A stretch of DNA of 8,101 nucleotides from DASYHS01 sp035998295 (GCF_035998295.1 NZ_DASYHS010000170.1:1-8101), one strand, 5' to 3'. Shown: positions 1 to 6,754, numbered from the stretch's first letter. A program made the numbers and translations. Notes: generated by a model from the letters alone, not told the origin.

Positions 1-1
1 G

Positions 2-148
2 CGTCGCGTCCGCCTGCTCGAGGCGCTGACCCGGCAGGCCCGCGGGGGCGCCAGGCATGAGGTGGCGGCCGCAGTCGGCTACAGGAGCCCGCGCGCCTTC
101 CAGGCCATGATGCAGCGGATTCTGAGGACATCCGCACGAGATTCCTGA
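2..148 (+). CDS. AraC-family transcriptional regulator, C-terminal fragment
   Basis: The frame starting at base 2 is open from the window edge to the TGA at 146-148, giving the last 48 residues of a protein. They contain HEVAAAVGYRSPRAFQAMMQ, which matches the second helix-turn-helix of AraC/XylS regulators: the VA..VGY.S..AF pattern that contacts the second half of the operator. The ligand-binding or partner domain lies outside the window, so the inducer cannot be told. The tail after the helix is short, as is usual for this family. The gene runs in the same direction as iorA, 250 bases upstream of its start, so it could be a local activator of that operon. That is inference from position only. 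The family call is fairly safe; the exact subfamily is not. Confidence 0.75.
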   Translation, partial: RRVRLLEALTRQARGGARHEVAAAVGYRSPRAFQAMMQRILRTSARDS

Positions 149-163
149 GTTTTGCGGACATGC

Positions 164-177
164 CCCGGCTTGCCGGG
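164..177 (+). terminator. Weak GC hairpin after the AraC-type gene
   Basis: CCCGGC, TT, GCCGGG form a six-base-pair inverted repeat 15 bases after the AraC-type stop codon. It could end that transcript, but no T-run follows, so it is not a canonical intrinsic terminator. Short GC repeats are common by chance in such GC-rich DNA. Confidence 0.2.
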
Positions 178-299
178 ACCCCGTCCGGGCGGTCGGCGTC
201 GCCGCCCCGGTCGTGGAAAGACGCGGGGCTCCTACCTATGCACCCGCAATCGAGGAGCGGGACCGAGCCGGGATGCGCAGCTCGGGCGGCTGGCCGGGC

Positions 300-340
300 T
301 TGACTCTCCCATGTCGCATTAATATGCGTTTGCATGTAAA
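300..340 (+). promoter_or_regulatory. Candidate iorAB promoter and operator in an AT-rich island
   Basis: This is the only markedly AT-rich patch in the first 4 kb. TTGACT at 300-305 is a good -35 match. The best -10 matches are TAATAT at 320-325 (14-base spacing, short) and the poorer TATGCG at 323-328 (17-base spacing). Overlapping them are CGCAT-TAAT-ATGCG at 315-328 and ATGC-GTTT-GCAT at 324-335, two interlocked inverted repeats that look like an operator. If transcription starts near 330-335, the iorA leader is about 65 bases. The likely binder is an AraC- or TetR-like protein, but nothing in the sequence identifies it. Confidence 0.45.
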
Positions 341-342
341 TT

Positions 343-358
343 CGGTCGTGTCCGACCG
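343..358 (+). promoter_or_regulatory. Leader inverted repeat upstream of iorA
   Basis: CGGTCG, a four-base spacer TGTC, then CGACCG form a perfect six-pair inverted repeat. It lies between the candidate promoter and the ribosome binding site, so it would fold as a small hairpin in the leader or serve as a protein site. It ends 29 bases before the GGGAG element and does not cover it. Its role is unknown and chance is possible at this GC content. Confidence 0.3.
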
Positions 359-387
359 GACGACGGGGCCGGCATACGCAGACGATC

Positions 388-398
388 GGGAGACGAGG
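388..398 (+). promoter_or_regulatory. iorA: Ribosome binding site fixing the iorA start
   Basis: GGGAGACGAGG directly precedes the ATG at 399. GGGAG ends six bases before the start codon, an ideal spacing. The site supports the start at 399 over the in-frame GTG at 213, whose extension would run through the AT-rich promoter-like region. Confidence 0.7.
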
Positions 399-2552
399 AT
401 GGCGGAACGCTCGTTCGCGCGCGAAGTCGAGGACCTGAAGCTCGGCGAGGGCGAGACCTTCCGGGGCGAGGGCATCCTCGCGATCACCAAGGCCCTGCTG
501 CAGTCCGGCGTCGGCTATGTCGGCGGCTACCAGGGCGCGCCGATCTCCCATCTGATGGACGTGCTCGCCGATGCCGAGGACGTGCTCGACGAACTGGGCG
601 TCCATTTCGAGAACTCGGCGTCGGAGGCGGCCGCGGCCGCCATGCTGTCCGCATCGGTGATGTATCCGATCCGCGGCGCGGTCACCTTCAAGGCGACCGT
701 GGGCACCAACGTCGCCTCCGACGCGCTCGCCAACCTCGCGTCGGGCGGCGTTACCGGCGGGGCGCTCGTGATCGTCGGCGAGGACTACGGCGAGGGCTCC
801 TCCATCATGCAGGAGCGCAGCCACGCCTTCGCGATGAAGTCCCAGATCTGGCTGCTCGACCCGCGGCCCAATCTCGAAAGCATCGTCAAGGCGGTCGAGG
901 ACGGCTTCGGGCTGTCCGAGGCGTCCAACACGCCGGTGATGCTGCAGGTGCGCATCCGAACCTGCCACGTCCACGGCCGGTTCGTGGCCAAGGACAACCG
1001 GCGCCCCTCCTTCACGCTGCGCGAGGCTCTGGAGAATCCCAGGCGCGACACCAACCGGATCGTCCTGCCGCCGGCCTCGTTCCTGCACGAGAAGGAGAAG
1101 GTCGAGAAGCGCTGGCCCGCGGCGGTCGAGTTCATCAAGAGCCGCAAGCTCAACGAGCGGTTCGGCCCGGACCAGGGCGAGGTCGGCATCATCCTGCAGG
1201 GCGGGATGTACAACAACGCGATGCGGGCGCTGCAGCTCCTCGGATTGGCCGACGTCTACGGCGGGACGGCGGTCCCGCTCTACGTCCTCAACGTCGCCTA
1301 TCCGCTGATCGACGACGAGCTTGCCGAGTTCTGCGCCGGCAAGAAGTCGGTGCTGATGGTGGAGGAGGGGCAGCCCGAGTTCATCGAACAGTCGCTCGCC
1401 CACATCCTGCGCAAGCGTGGGATCGACACCCGCATCGTCGGCAAGGACGTGCTGCCGATGGCCGGCGAGTACACGACCGCCGTCCTCCTGAAGGGCGTCC
1501 GCGAGTTCGTGCTGGCCCACGCCCCCCGTCTCCTGGGCAACCAGTCGCCGCTGCCCGATCCCTCGCCGGTGCTGGACGATCCCAAGGTGAAGGCACTGGC
1601 GGACGTCGTCCCGGCGCGGCCGGCCGGCTTCTGCACGGGATGTCCGGAGCGGCCGATCTTCGCCGCGATGAAGCTGGTCGAGAAGGATCTCGGCCCTCAC
1701 CACGTCGCGGCCGATATCGGCTGCCACCTGTTCTCGATCCTGCCGCCGTTCAACATCGGCGCCACGACGATGGGCTACGGCCTGGGGCCCGCCTCCGCGT
1801 CCGCGTTCAACGTGGAAGCCGCCAAGCGGCCGATCTCCATCATGGGCGACGGCGGATTCTGGCACAACGGGCTGTCCACCAGCGTCGGCAACGCCGTCTA
1901 CAACAAGCACGACGGCGTCATCCTGATCGTGGACAACCACTATTCCGCCGCGACCGGCGGGCAGGACATCCCGTCGTCGCGCGCCGAGAACGGGCGGCGC
2001 AAGACCAACAACGGCATCGTCGACGCCGTGAAGGGCATCGGCGTCAAATGGGTGCGCCAGATCGACCGCACCTACGACGTCGGCCGGATGCGCGATACCC
2101 TCCAGGAGGCGCTGACGACGGCGGAGAAGGGCCCCAAGGTCATCGTCGCCTCCTCCGAATGCATGCTGAACAGGCAGCGCCGCGTGAAGCCCCTCGTCGC
2201 CAAGGCGGTGAAGGAGGGCAGGCGGGTGGTGCGCGAGCGCTTCGGCGTCGACGAGGACGTCTGCACGGGAGACCATGCCTGCATCCGCCTGTCCGGCTGC
2301 CCGTCGCTGTCGGTGAAGCACCTGGACGATCCGCTGCGCGACGACCCGGTCGCCGCCATCGACAACAGCTGCGTCGGCTGTGGCAACTGCGGCGAGGTGG
2401 CGGAGGCCGCCGTGCTCTGCCCGTCCTTCTACCGCGCCGACGTCATCGTCAATCCGACCGGCTTCGACCGCATCCTGGCGAGGGTCCGCGACGCGGTGAT
2501 CGGGTTCCTGCAGCGTCGGCGCGATGCGCGCCGCATCGTCTTTCCAGCGTGA
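399..2552 (+). CDS. iorA: Indolepyruvate ferredoxin oxidoreductase, alpha subunit
   Basis: This is the catalytic subunit (717 aa) of a thiamine-diphosphate 2-oxoacid oxidoreductase, expected to convert indolepyruvate or other aryl-pyruvates plus CoA to aryl-acetyl-CoA and CO2, with reduction of an electron carrier, in the cytoplasm. Residues about 20-200 form the pyrimidine-binding domain, with E76 in a SASE motif as the likely cofactor-activating glutamate. Residues about 260-370 are the transketolase-C-like middle domain. Residues about 408-600 are the pyrophosphate domain, with CTGCPERP at 412-419 and GDG at 483-485 followed by N513, the metal/TPP motif. The C-terminus has cysteines at 622, 628 and 634, then 658, 661, 664 and 674, for one or two iron-sulfur clusters. 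Their spacing differs from the archaeal ferredoxin-like tail, as in other aerobic proteobacterial relatives I recall. The start at 399 has a strong ribosome site; a GTG at 213 is the rejected alternative. iorB follows after 8 bases. The family is secure; the preferred substrate is inferred. Confidence 0.92.
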   Translation: MAERSFAREVEDLKLGEGETFRGEGILAITKALLQSGVGYVGGYQGAPISHLMDVLADAEDVLDELGVHFENSASEAAAAAMLSASVMYPIRGAVTFKATVGTNVASDALANLASGGVTGGALVIVGEDYGEGSSIMQERSHAFAMKSQIWLLDPRPNLESIVKAVEDGFGLSEASNTPVMLQVRIRTCHVHGRFVAKDNRRPSFTLREALENPRRDTNRIVLPPASFLHEKEKVEKRWPAAVEFIKSRKLNERFGPDQGEVGIILQGGMYNNAMRALQLLGLADVYGGTAVPLYVLNVAYPLIDDELAEFCAGKKSVLMVEEGQPEFIEQSLAHILRKRGIDTRIVGKDVLPMAGEYTTAVLLKGVREFVLAHAPRLLGNQSPLPDPSPVLDDPKVKALADVVPARPAGFCTGCPERPIFAAMKLVEKDLGPHHVAADIGCHLFSILPPFNIGATTMGYGLGPASASAFNVEAAKRPISIMGDGGFWHNGLSTSVGNAVYNKHDGVILIVDNHYSAATGGQDIPSSRAENGRRKTNNGIVDAVKGIGVKWVRQIDRTYDVGRMRDTLQEALTTAEKGPKVIVASSECMLNRQRRVKPLVAKAVKEGRRVVRERFGVDEDVCTGDHACIRLSGCPSLSVKHLDDPLRDDPVAAIDNSCVGCGNCGEVAEAAVLCPSFYRADVIVNPTGFDRILARVRDAVIGFLQRRRDARRIVFPA

Positions 2553-2560
2553 GGACGGCC

Positions 2561-4114
2561 ATGACCCGCTCCGAGGCGCCCCCGCGGAGCCCCTCCGCCG
2601 ACAGGCCGATCTCGATAGCCATCCTGGCCATGGGCGGGCAGGGCGGCGGCGTCCTCGCGGACTGGATCGTGACGATGGCCGAGGCCCAGGGCTTCGTCGC
2701 GCAGTCGACCTCCGTGCCGGGCGTGGCGCAGCGCACCGGGGCCACGATCTACTACGTCGAGATGCTCGCCGACCGGGGCGCCGGCCAGCCGGTCCTGGCC
2801 CTGATGCCGACGCCGGGCGACGTCGACGTCGTGATCGCGGCGGAGTTCATGGAGGCCGGCCGCGCGATCCAGCGCGGGCTCGTCACGCCCGACCGCACCA
2901 CCCTCATCGCATCGACGCACCGTTCCTACGCGGTGGGCGAGAAGGAGAAGCCCGGCGACGGGATCGGCGACCCGGGCGCGGTGATGGAGGCCTCCGGCAT
3001 CGCCGCCGGACGCATCATCGCCTTCGACATGGAGGCGCTTGCCGTCAAGGCCGGCAGCGTCGTCTCGGCCGCCCTGTTCGGCGCCCTGGCTGCGGCCGAG
3101 GTGCTGCCGTTCCCCCGCGATGCCTTCGAGGCCGCGATCAGGGCCGGCGGCAAGGGCGTCGAGGCGAGCCTGCGCGCCTTCGCCGACGCCTATGCCAGGG
3201 CGCGCCAGCATCTGCCGGCGCCGGTGACGCGGACCCCGCCCAAGACGCTGCCGGCACTGCCCGAAACCCTCGGTCATCCGGAACTCGACCGGCTGGTCGC
3301 GCGCATCCGCGGCGGTTTCCCGGCCGGCGCGCACGCGCTCCTGATGGCGGGCGTGCGCAAACTCGTCGACTACCAGGACCTGGCCTATGCCGGCGCCTAT
3401 CTCGACCGTATGGAGGACCTCCTCCGGCGCGACGCGGCGGCGGGCGGGGAGGCCAGGGACTTCGCCTTCACCCGCGAGGCGGCGAAGTACCTGGCGGTGG
3501 CGCTCGCCTACGACGACGTGATCCGCGTCGCCGACCTCAAGACCCGTGGCAGCCGGTTCGCGCGCGTACGCGGCGAGGTCGGCATCCGGGACGGCCAGCT
3601 CCTCTACACGACCGAGTTCATGCATCCCCGCATGGAGGAGGTGATCGGCACTCTGCCGGCGGGCATCGGGCGGTGGTTCGAGGCCCGGCCCGCCGTGACC
3701 GCGCGGCTCGACCGATTCGTGAACCGCGGCCGGCGGGTGCGCACGGGGACCATCTCCTGGTTCCTGGCGCTCTACGCGGTCGCCGGGATGAAGCGCATGC
3801 GCCTGCGAACGCTCCGCCACGAACGCGAGATGCGGCACGTCGCCGCCTGGCTCGACCGCGCCGCCGCCATGCTCGGGCGGAACTACGACCTGGCGGTGGA
3901 GGTCGTAGCCTGCCGCCGCCTCGTGAAGGGCTATTCCGACACCCATGCGCGCGGCGAGGCGAAGTTCGACAAGGTACTCTCGGCGCTGCCCCTGCTGGCG
4001 CATCGCGGCGACGGCGCCGACTGGCTGCGCCGCTTGCGCCAGGCAGCGCTCCTGGACGAGGAGGGCGTCAATCTCGATGGCGCGCTGAAAACGGTGGCGA
4101 CGCTGGAGAGCTGA
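2561..4114 (+). CDS. iorB: Indolepyruvate oxidoreductase, beta subunit with DUF6537-type C-terminus
   Basis: This is the partner (517 aa) of IorA. Residues about 15-205 form the gamma-type domain of pyruvate:ferredoxin oxidoreductases. The loop MGGQGGG at 24-30 and the segment SVPGVAQRTGATIYYVEM are typical of the CoA-side subunit. Classical IorB proteins end near 200 residues; this one continues for some 300 more. That tail contains KTRGSRFARVRGEVG and RLVKGYSDTHARGEAKFD, which I recognise as hallmarks of the C-terminal DUF6537 region of fused, roughly 1100-residue indolepyruvate oxidoreductases. The tail's function is unknown to me. GAGGA at 2551-2555 overlaps the iorA stop and sits five bases before the ATG, so translation is probably coupled. 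A GTG at 2549, overlapping the iorA TGA, is an alternative start adding four residues. The last 47 bases overlap the convergent DinB-family gene. Family call strong; substrate inferred. Confidence 0.9.
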   Translation: MTRSEAPPRSPSADRPISIAILAMGGQGGGVLADWIVTMAEAQGFVAQSTSVPGVAQRTGATIYYVEMLADRGAGQPVLALMPTPGDVDVVIAAEFMEAGRAIQRGLVTPDRTTLIASTHRSYAVGEKEKPGDGIGDPGAVMEASGIAAGRIIAFDMEALAVKAGSVVSAALFGALAAAEVLPFPRDAFEAAIRAGGKGVEASLRAFADAYARARQHLPAPVTRTPPKTLPALPETLGHPELDRLVARIRGGFPAGAHALLMAGVRKLVDYQDLAYAGAYLDRMEDLLRRDAAAGGEARDFAFTREAAKYLAVALAYDDVIRVADLKTRGSRFARVRGEVGIRDGQLLYTTEFMHPRMEEVIGTLPAGIGRWFEARPAVTARLDRFVNRGRRVRTGTISWFLALYAVAGMKRMRLRTLRHEREMRHVAAWLDRAAAMLGRNYDLAVEVVACRRLVKGYSDTHARGEAKFDKVLSALPLLAHRGDGADWLRRLRQAALLDEEGVNLDGALKTVATLES

Positions 4115-4649
4115 GCGGCGTCGCGGGCCGGAACACGTCGCGCAGGAAGACGGTGAGGTCGTTGGCCGGAGGAACCGACGGCACCTGGTACAACATGTCG
4201 CCGACGAATCCCCGATGATAGGTGCCGTGGTTGACGACATGGAGGATGATCTCCTCCCGCGTCATCGCCCCCTGGCCGCCGCCGACGAATTCGAAGCGGA
4301 CCGTCTCGGCGAGTTCGCTCCCGGACAGGCGGTCGGCGAGGGCGACGTACCAGCCGTCCAAGGCCCGTACGGCCGCCCATAGGTCCTCGACGGGCAGGGA
4401 ACGCTCGGTGTTGCGGGCCGTGTAGCCATGGGGACGCCCTTCGAGATGGGCGCGGAAGATGTCGTCGACGACGAAGACGTGGTTGAGCGTGTGGACCATG
4501 TTGCCGAAACGCGTGGGACGCTCCCGCGTCGCGTGATCGCCGGGCAGGGCCATGACGGCCGAGAAGGTGAGTTCGTTCGCCCAGGCCTTGTAGCGGGTCA
4601 GCATCCGCATCGTTCCGGCGGCCGGGCGGTCGGCTTCAGGCATCAGCAT
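4068..4649 (-). CDS. DinB-fold metal-dependent family protein
   Basis: This 193-residue protein is predicted to be a four-helix bundle of the DinB/YfiT group, small metal proteins linked in other bacteria to thiol transfer or stress; it is unrelated to DNA polymerase IV. The usual three histidines are visible: H57 in LNHVFVVDD, then H141 and H145 in NHGTYHRG. LTRYKAWANE near the N-terminus and VPSVPPANDLTVFLRD near the end are typical of the family. The ATG at 4649 was chosen because AAAGGGG (4656-4662) lies six bases upstream. Starts at 4643 and 4718 are less well supported. The family core ends near residue 174, and the last 19 or so residues, rich in Pro, Ser and Ala, come mostly from DNA that is antisense to iorB. 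The gene diverges from the MocR regulator and may share its control. The reaction and substrate cannot be told. Confidence 0.85.
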   Translation of the reverse strand: MLMPEADRPAAGTMRMLTRYKAWANELTFSAVMALPGDHATRERPTRFGNMVHTLNHVFVVDDIFRAHLEGRPHGYTARNTERSLPVEDLWAAVRALDGWYVALADRLSGSELAETVRFEFVGGGQGAMTREEIILHVVNHGTYHRGFVGDMLYQVPSVPPANDLTVFLRDVFRPATPLSSPASPPFSARHRD

Positions 4650-4655
4650 CTTCTT

Positions 4656-4662
4656 CCCCTTT
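4656..4662 (-). promoter_or_regulatory. Ribosome binding site of the DinB-family gene
   Basis: On the minus strand AAAGGGG is followed by AAGAAG and the ATG at 4649. The six-base spacing decides this start over the ATG two codons downstream and the upstream ATG at 4718. Confidence 0.65.
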
Positions 4663-4734
4663 AGGCCCGGAGGCGGCATCCTGATCGCACCGACGGCACG
4701 GCGGGACAATCGGAACATTGATGTCGGAGCAATC
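4663..4734. promoter_or_regulatory. Divergent DinB-family/MocR control region with CAAT/ATTG repeats
   Basis: Only 71 bases separate the two divergent start codons, so both promoters must share this DNA. CAAT (4707-4710), a six-base spacer and ATTG (4717-4720) form an inverted repeat. The same ATTG forms a second one with CAAT at 4730-4733, nine bases further on. For the minus strand, TTGTCC (4704-4709) is a possible -35, but the matching -10 (GATCAG, 4681-4686) is poor. Autoregulation from such a divergent region is common for MocR proteins. CATTG-TGTCG-GCAAT elements recur upstream of the GST gene. Confidence 0.4.
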
Positions 4735-6076
4735 GCGGATGGCGCGGGATTTCATCGCGGTGGCCGACCAGGTCGCGGCGGACATCGCCACCGGGCGCCT
4801 GCGAGCGGGTGAGCGCCTGCTGCCGCAGCGGGAATTCGCCTATCGGCATGGCATCGCGGCATCGACGGCCAGCCGCGTGTACGGCGAGCTCGTCCGGCGG
4901 GGCTTGGTCATCGGAGAGGTCGGTCGCGGCACGTTCGTGCGCGGCGCCCCGGGGCCCGTCCACCTGCCGCTGGTGGAACCGTCCCCGGCGCCGGTCGACC
5001 TCGAGCTGATCTTCCCCGTCTTGCCGGACCACGCCGAGATCCTTGGCGCCGCGCTGGGTAATCTCGTCCGGTCCCGTGCCTTCGCCCAGGCGCTGCGGCC
5101 GATCGGCGCGGCGGCGACGCCGGCCGTCCGGGAGACGGCCGCTGGTTTCATGAGCCGGTGCGGCTGGGTGCCCGATCCCGACGACGTCCTGTTCGCCGGC
5201 AACGGCCGGCAAGCGATCGCGGCGGCCTTCGCCGCCCTGGCCGGTCCGGGCGCGCGGATCGGGGTCGAGGCCTTGACCTATCCCGTCGCGAAGGGGATCG
5301 CGGCGCGTCTCGGCATCACGCTCGTTCCCCTCGGCATCGACGAGCGCGGGCTCGTGCCCGACGCGCTGGCGGCGGCCCACCGCGCCCAGCCCCTCAACGC
5401 CGTCTACCTGCAGCCGAGCCTGCACAGTCCGACCGGTGCTACCATGGACGACGCCCGGCGCGGCGAGATCGCGGAACTGCTGCGAACGACCGGTCTCGTG
5501 GCCGTCGAGGACGGCATCTACTCGTTCCTGGCGGAGGAGGCGCCGCTGGCCGCGCTGGTGCCCGACCGCGTCGTCTTCGTCGACAGCCTCTCGAAGCGGA
5601 TCGCACCCGGACTGACGCTGGGCATGCTGGTGGCGCCGAAGGCCCTCGTCGGCCGGCTGGCGGCGGCGTTGCGCTCCGGTGCATGGTCGGCGTCCGGACT
5701 GCCCGCCGCCGCGGGCATGCACTGGATGGGAGACGGCAGCGTGCGCCGGATCGTGGAGGCCAAGCGGGCCGACGCGCGGGCGCGCCAGGCGCTCGCGCGC
5801 GAGGTGCTGCGCGACCTCGGGCCGAGGGGCGACCCGCGCGCCTATCACCTCTGGCTGCCGCTGCCCGAGCCGTGGCGGGGCGAAGCCTTCGCGGCCGCGG
5901 CCCTGCGCCGGGGGATCGCCCTGACCCCCGGGAGCGCGTTCGCGGTCACGCCCGGCCATGCCCCGAACGGGGTGCGCCTCGCACTGGCGTCGCCCGAGCA
6001 GTCGGTGCTGGTGCAGGCACTCCGCACCCTGCGGGACCTCGCGAGCGGCGAGATCGAGAGCGATCATACGGAATGA
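4721..6076 (+). CDS. MocR-type regulator: GntR winged helix fused to PLP aminotransferase fold
   Basis: The protein (451 aa) has a GntR winged helix at about residues 9-75, including LPQREFAYRHGIAASTASRV and the wing GEVGRGTFVRG. It then continues as a fold-type I aminotransferase domain to the end. K292 in DSLSKRIAPG is the expected PLP-binding lysine. SLHSPTGATM, VEDGIYSFL and NGVRLALAS match the substrate-loop, Asp/Tyr and carboxylate-Arg regions of the fold. MocR proteins normally act as PLP- or amino-compound-sensing transcription factors rather than metabolic enzymes. Targets are probably the divergent DinB-family gene, itself and the downstream GST, from shared sequence elements. The ATG at 4721 has a modest GGA six bases upstream. 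The in-frame ATG at 4739 with GGAG (4726-4729) is a credible alternative that would give 445 residues and free the CAAT/ATTG repeats from the coding region. The effector is unknown. Confidence 0.9.
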   Translation: MSEQSRMARDFIAVADQVAADIATGRLRAGERLLPQREFAYRHGIAASTASRVYGELVRRGLVIGEVGRGTFVRGAPGPVHLPLVEPSPAPVDLELIFPVLPDHAEILGAALGNLVRSRAFAQALRPIGAAATPAVRETAAGFMSRCGWVPDPDDVLFAGNGRQAIAAAFAALAGPGARIGVEALTYPVAKGIAARLGITLVPLGIDERGLVPDALAAAHRAQPLNAVYLQPSLHSPTGATMDDARRGEIAELLRTTGLVAVEDGIYSFLAEEAPLAALVPDRVVFVDSLSKRIAPGLTLGMLVAPKALVGRLAAALRSGAWSASGLPAAAGMHWMGDGSVRRIVEAKRADARARQALAREVLRDLGPRGDPRAYHLWLPLPEPWRGEAFAAAALRRGIALTPGSAFAVTPGHAPNGVRLALASPEQSVLVQALRTLRDLASGEIESDHTE

Positions 6077-6090
6077 GCCGGACTGCCGGC
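6077..6090 (+). terminator. Short GC stem directly after the MocR stop
   Basis: GCCGG, ACTG, CCGGC form a five-pair stem directly after the stop codon. No T-run follows, so termination is doubtful; it may be a chance GC repeat. Confidence 0.15.
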
Positions 6091-6122
6091 GTTCCGTCGG
6101 CCGCGTGGGATGCGGCGGCGGC

Positions 6123-6144
6123 CATTGTGTCGCCAGGTGCAATT
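6123..6144. promoter_or_regulatory. Candidate MocR operator upstream of the GST
   Basis: CATTG (6123-6127), TGTCG (6128-6132) and GCAAT (6139-6143) occur in the same order as CATTG, TGTCG and GCAAT at 4716-4733. The outer ATTG/CAAT halves are inverted with 12 bases between them here and 9 there. The element sits about 90-105 bases before the GST start, in an AT-richer patch, where an activator or promoter would lie. The different spacing weakens the match; the binder is inferred from gene order. Confidence 0.35.
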
Positions 6145-6186
6145 ATGTCTTTGAACGGACGTCCATTCCGGCGCCGGGGCGGGAGT

Positions 6187-6203
6187 GCGACCATCGTGGT
6201 CGC
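6187..6203. repeat. Perfect inverted repeat just upstream of the GST
   Basis: GCGACCA, TCG, TGGTCGC make a perfect seven-pair inverted repeat with a three-base centre, ending 26 bases before the ATG at 6230. It could be a dimeric repressor site or a leader hairpin. I cannot assign a binder. Together with 6123-6144 it makes up the visible signal content of the intergenic region between MocR and GST. Confidence 0.4.
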
Positions 6204-6229
6204 GACTGGTCAGCACAGGATGCTTCGAG

Positions 6230-6754
6230 ATGTCCCGATCCCCGGTTCCCGACAGGCCGATCATGCTCCACCGCCACCGGCTGTCGGGGCACTCGCACCG
6301 GGTGCAGCTGTTTCTTTCGCTGCTCCGTCTTCCGTTCGAGATGATCGAGGTCGACCTCCCGGCCCGGGCGCACAAGAGCGAGGGCTTCCTCGCCATGAAC
6401 CCGTTCGGCCAGGTGCCCGTCATCGAGGACGGCGATCTGGTCCTGGCGGACTCGAGCGCGATCCTGCTCTACCTCGCGTCGCGCTACGACGCGTCCCGAC
6501 GCTGGTATCCCGAGGGTCCGGTCGAGCAGGCGCGGATCCAGCGTTGGCTCACCGTCGCGGCCGGACAGCTCGTGAACGGGCCGGCGGCCGCCCGGCTGGT
6601 CCAGGTGTTCGGCGCCAGGATCGACCATGGCCGCGCCAAGGCCATAGCGGCCGCCCTCTTCGAGATCCTCGACAAGGAACTCGACGGGCGCCTCTTCGTC
6701 GTCGGCGACTGCCCGACGATGTCGCTAACAAGTCAAGTTGTCCGGCGGCCGTAA
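6230..6754 (+). pseudogene. Glutathione S-transferase, truncated by an insertion sequence
   Basis: The N-terminal thioredoxin-like domain of a soluble glutathione S-transferase is intact: LHRHRLSGHSHRVQLFLSLL with S19 or S22 as the possible catalytic serine, the cis-proline P63 in GQVPVIEDGD, and the glutathione-contacting DSS at 74-76. The helical domain begins near residue 97 and reads normally to FVVGDCPTM. In relatives it continues as ADVA... for about 40 more residues (total near 205). Here the insertion sequence begins at base 6720. About 163 native codons remain, and 11 foreign codons from the element lead to a TAA at 6752, giving 174 residues. The lost helices pack against the rest of the domain, so the product is probably unstable or inactive. 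The ATG at 6230 has AGGA nine bases upstream; an ATG at 6263 is possible. Before disruption it would have conjugated glutathione to electrophiles; the substrate is unknown. Confidence 0.88.
6720..6745 (+). repeat. Left terminal inverted repeat of the insertion sequence
   Basis: It begins TGTCGCTAACA and ends TTGTCCGG. It matches the inverted right end at 22 of 25 aligned bases with one extra T. It supplies the codons that replace the GST C-terminus. Confidence 0.85.

Noticed and set aside
213..398. GTG-initiated 62-residue extension of IorA
   Set aside because: It has no ribosome site, reads through an AT-rich promoter-like patch, and the ATG at 399 has a strong ribosome site and begins the family-like sequence.
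1640..2560. Upstream in-frame extension of IorB through the iorA gene
   Set aside because: It is Arg/Pro-rich shadow reading of iorA in another frame; IorB homology begins just after 2561.
2429..4240. 603-codon minus-strand reading frame opposite iorB
   Set aside because: Its composition (Arg, Gly, His, Ala rich) and lack of any recognisable motif mark it as an antisense shadow caused by high GC.
4068..4649. DNA polymerase IV, also called DinB
   Set aside because: The protein is only 193 residues, with the three-histidine four-helix-bundle pattern and no polymerase motifs.
4721..6076. Reading the MocR gene as a metabolic aminotransferase supplying aryl-pyruvates to IorAB
   Set aside because: It is tempting beside iorAB, but the N-terminal GntR winged helix makes it a regulator; catalysis is not expected for MocR proteins.
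4661..6142. 493-codon minus-strand reading frame opposite the MocR gene
   Set aside because: It is the antisense shadow of a clearly identified regulator, with no family features.
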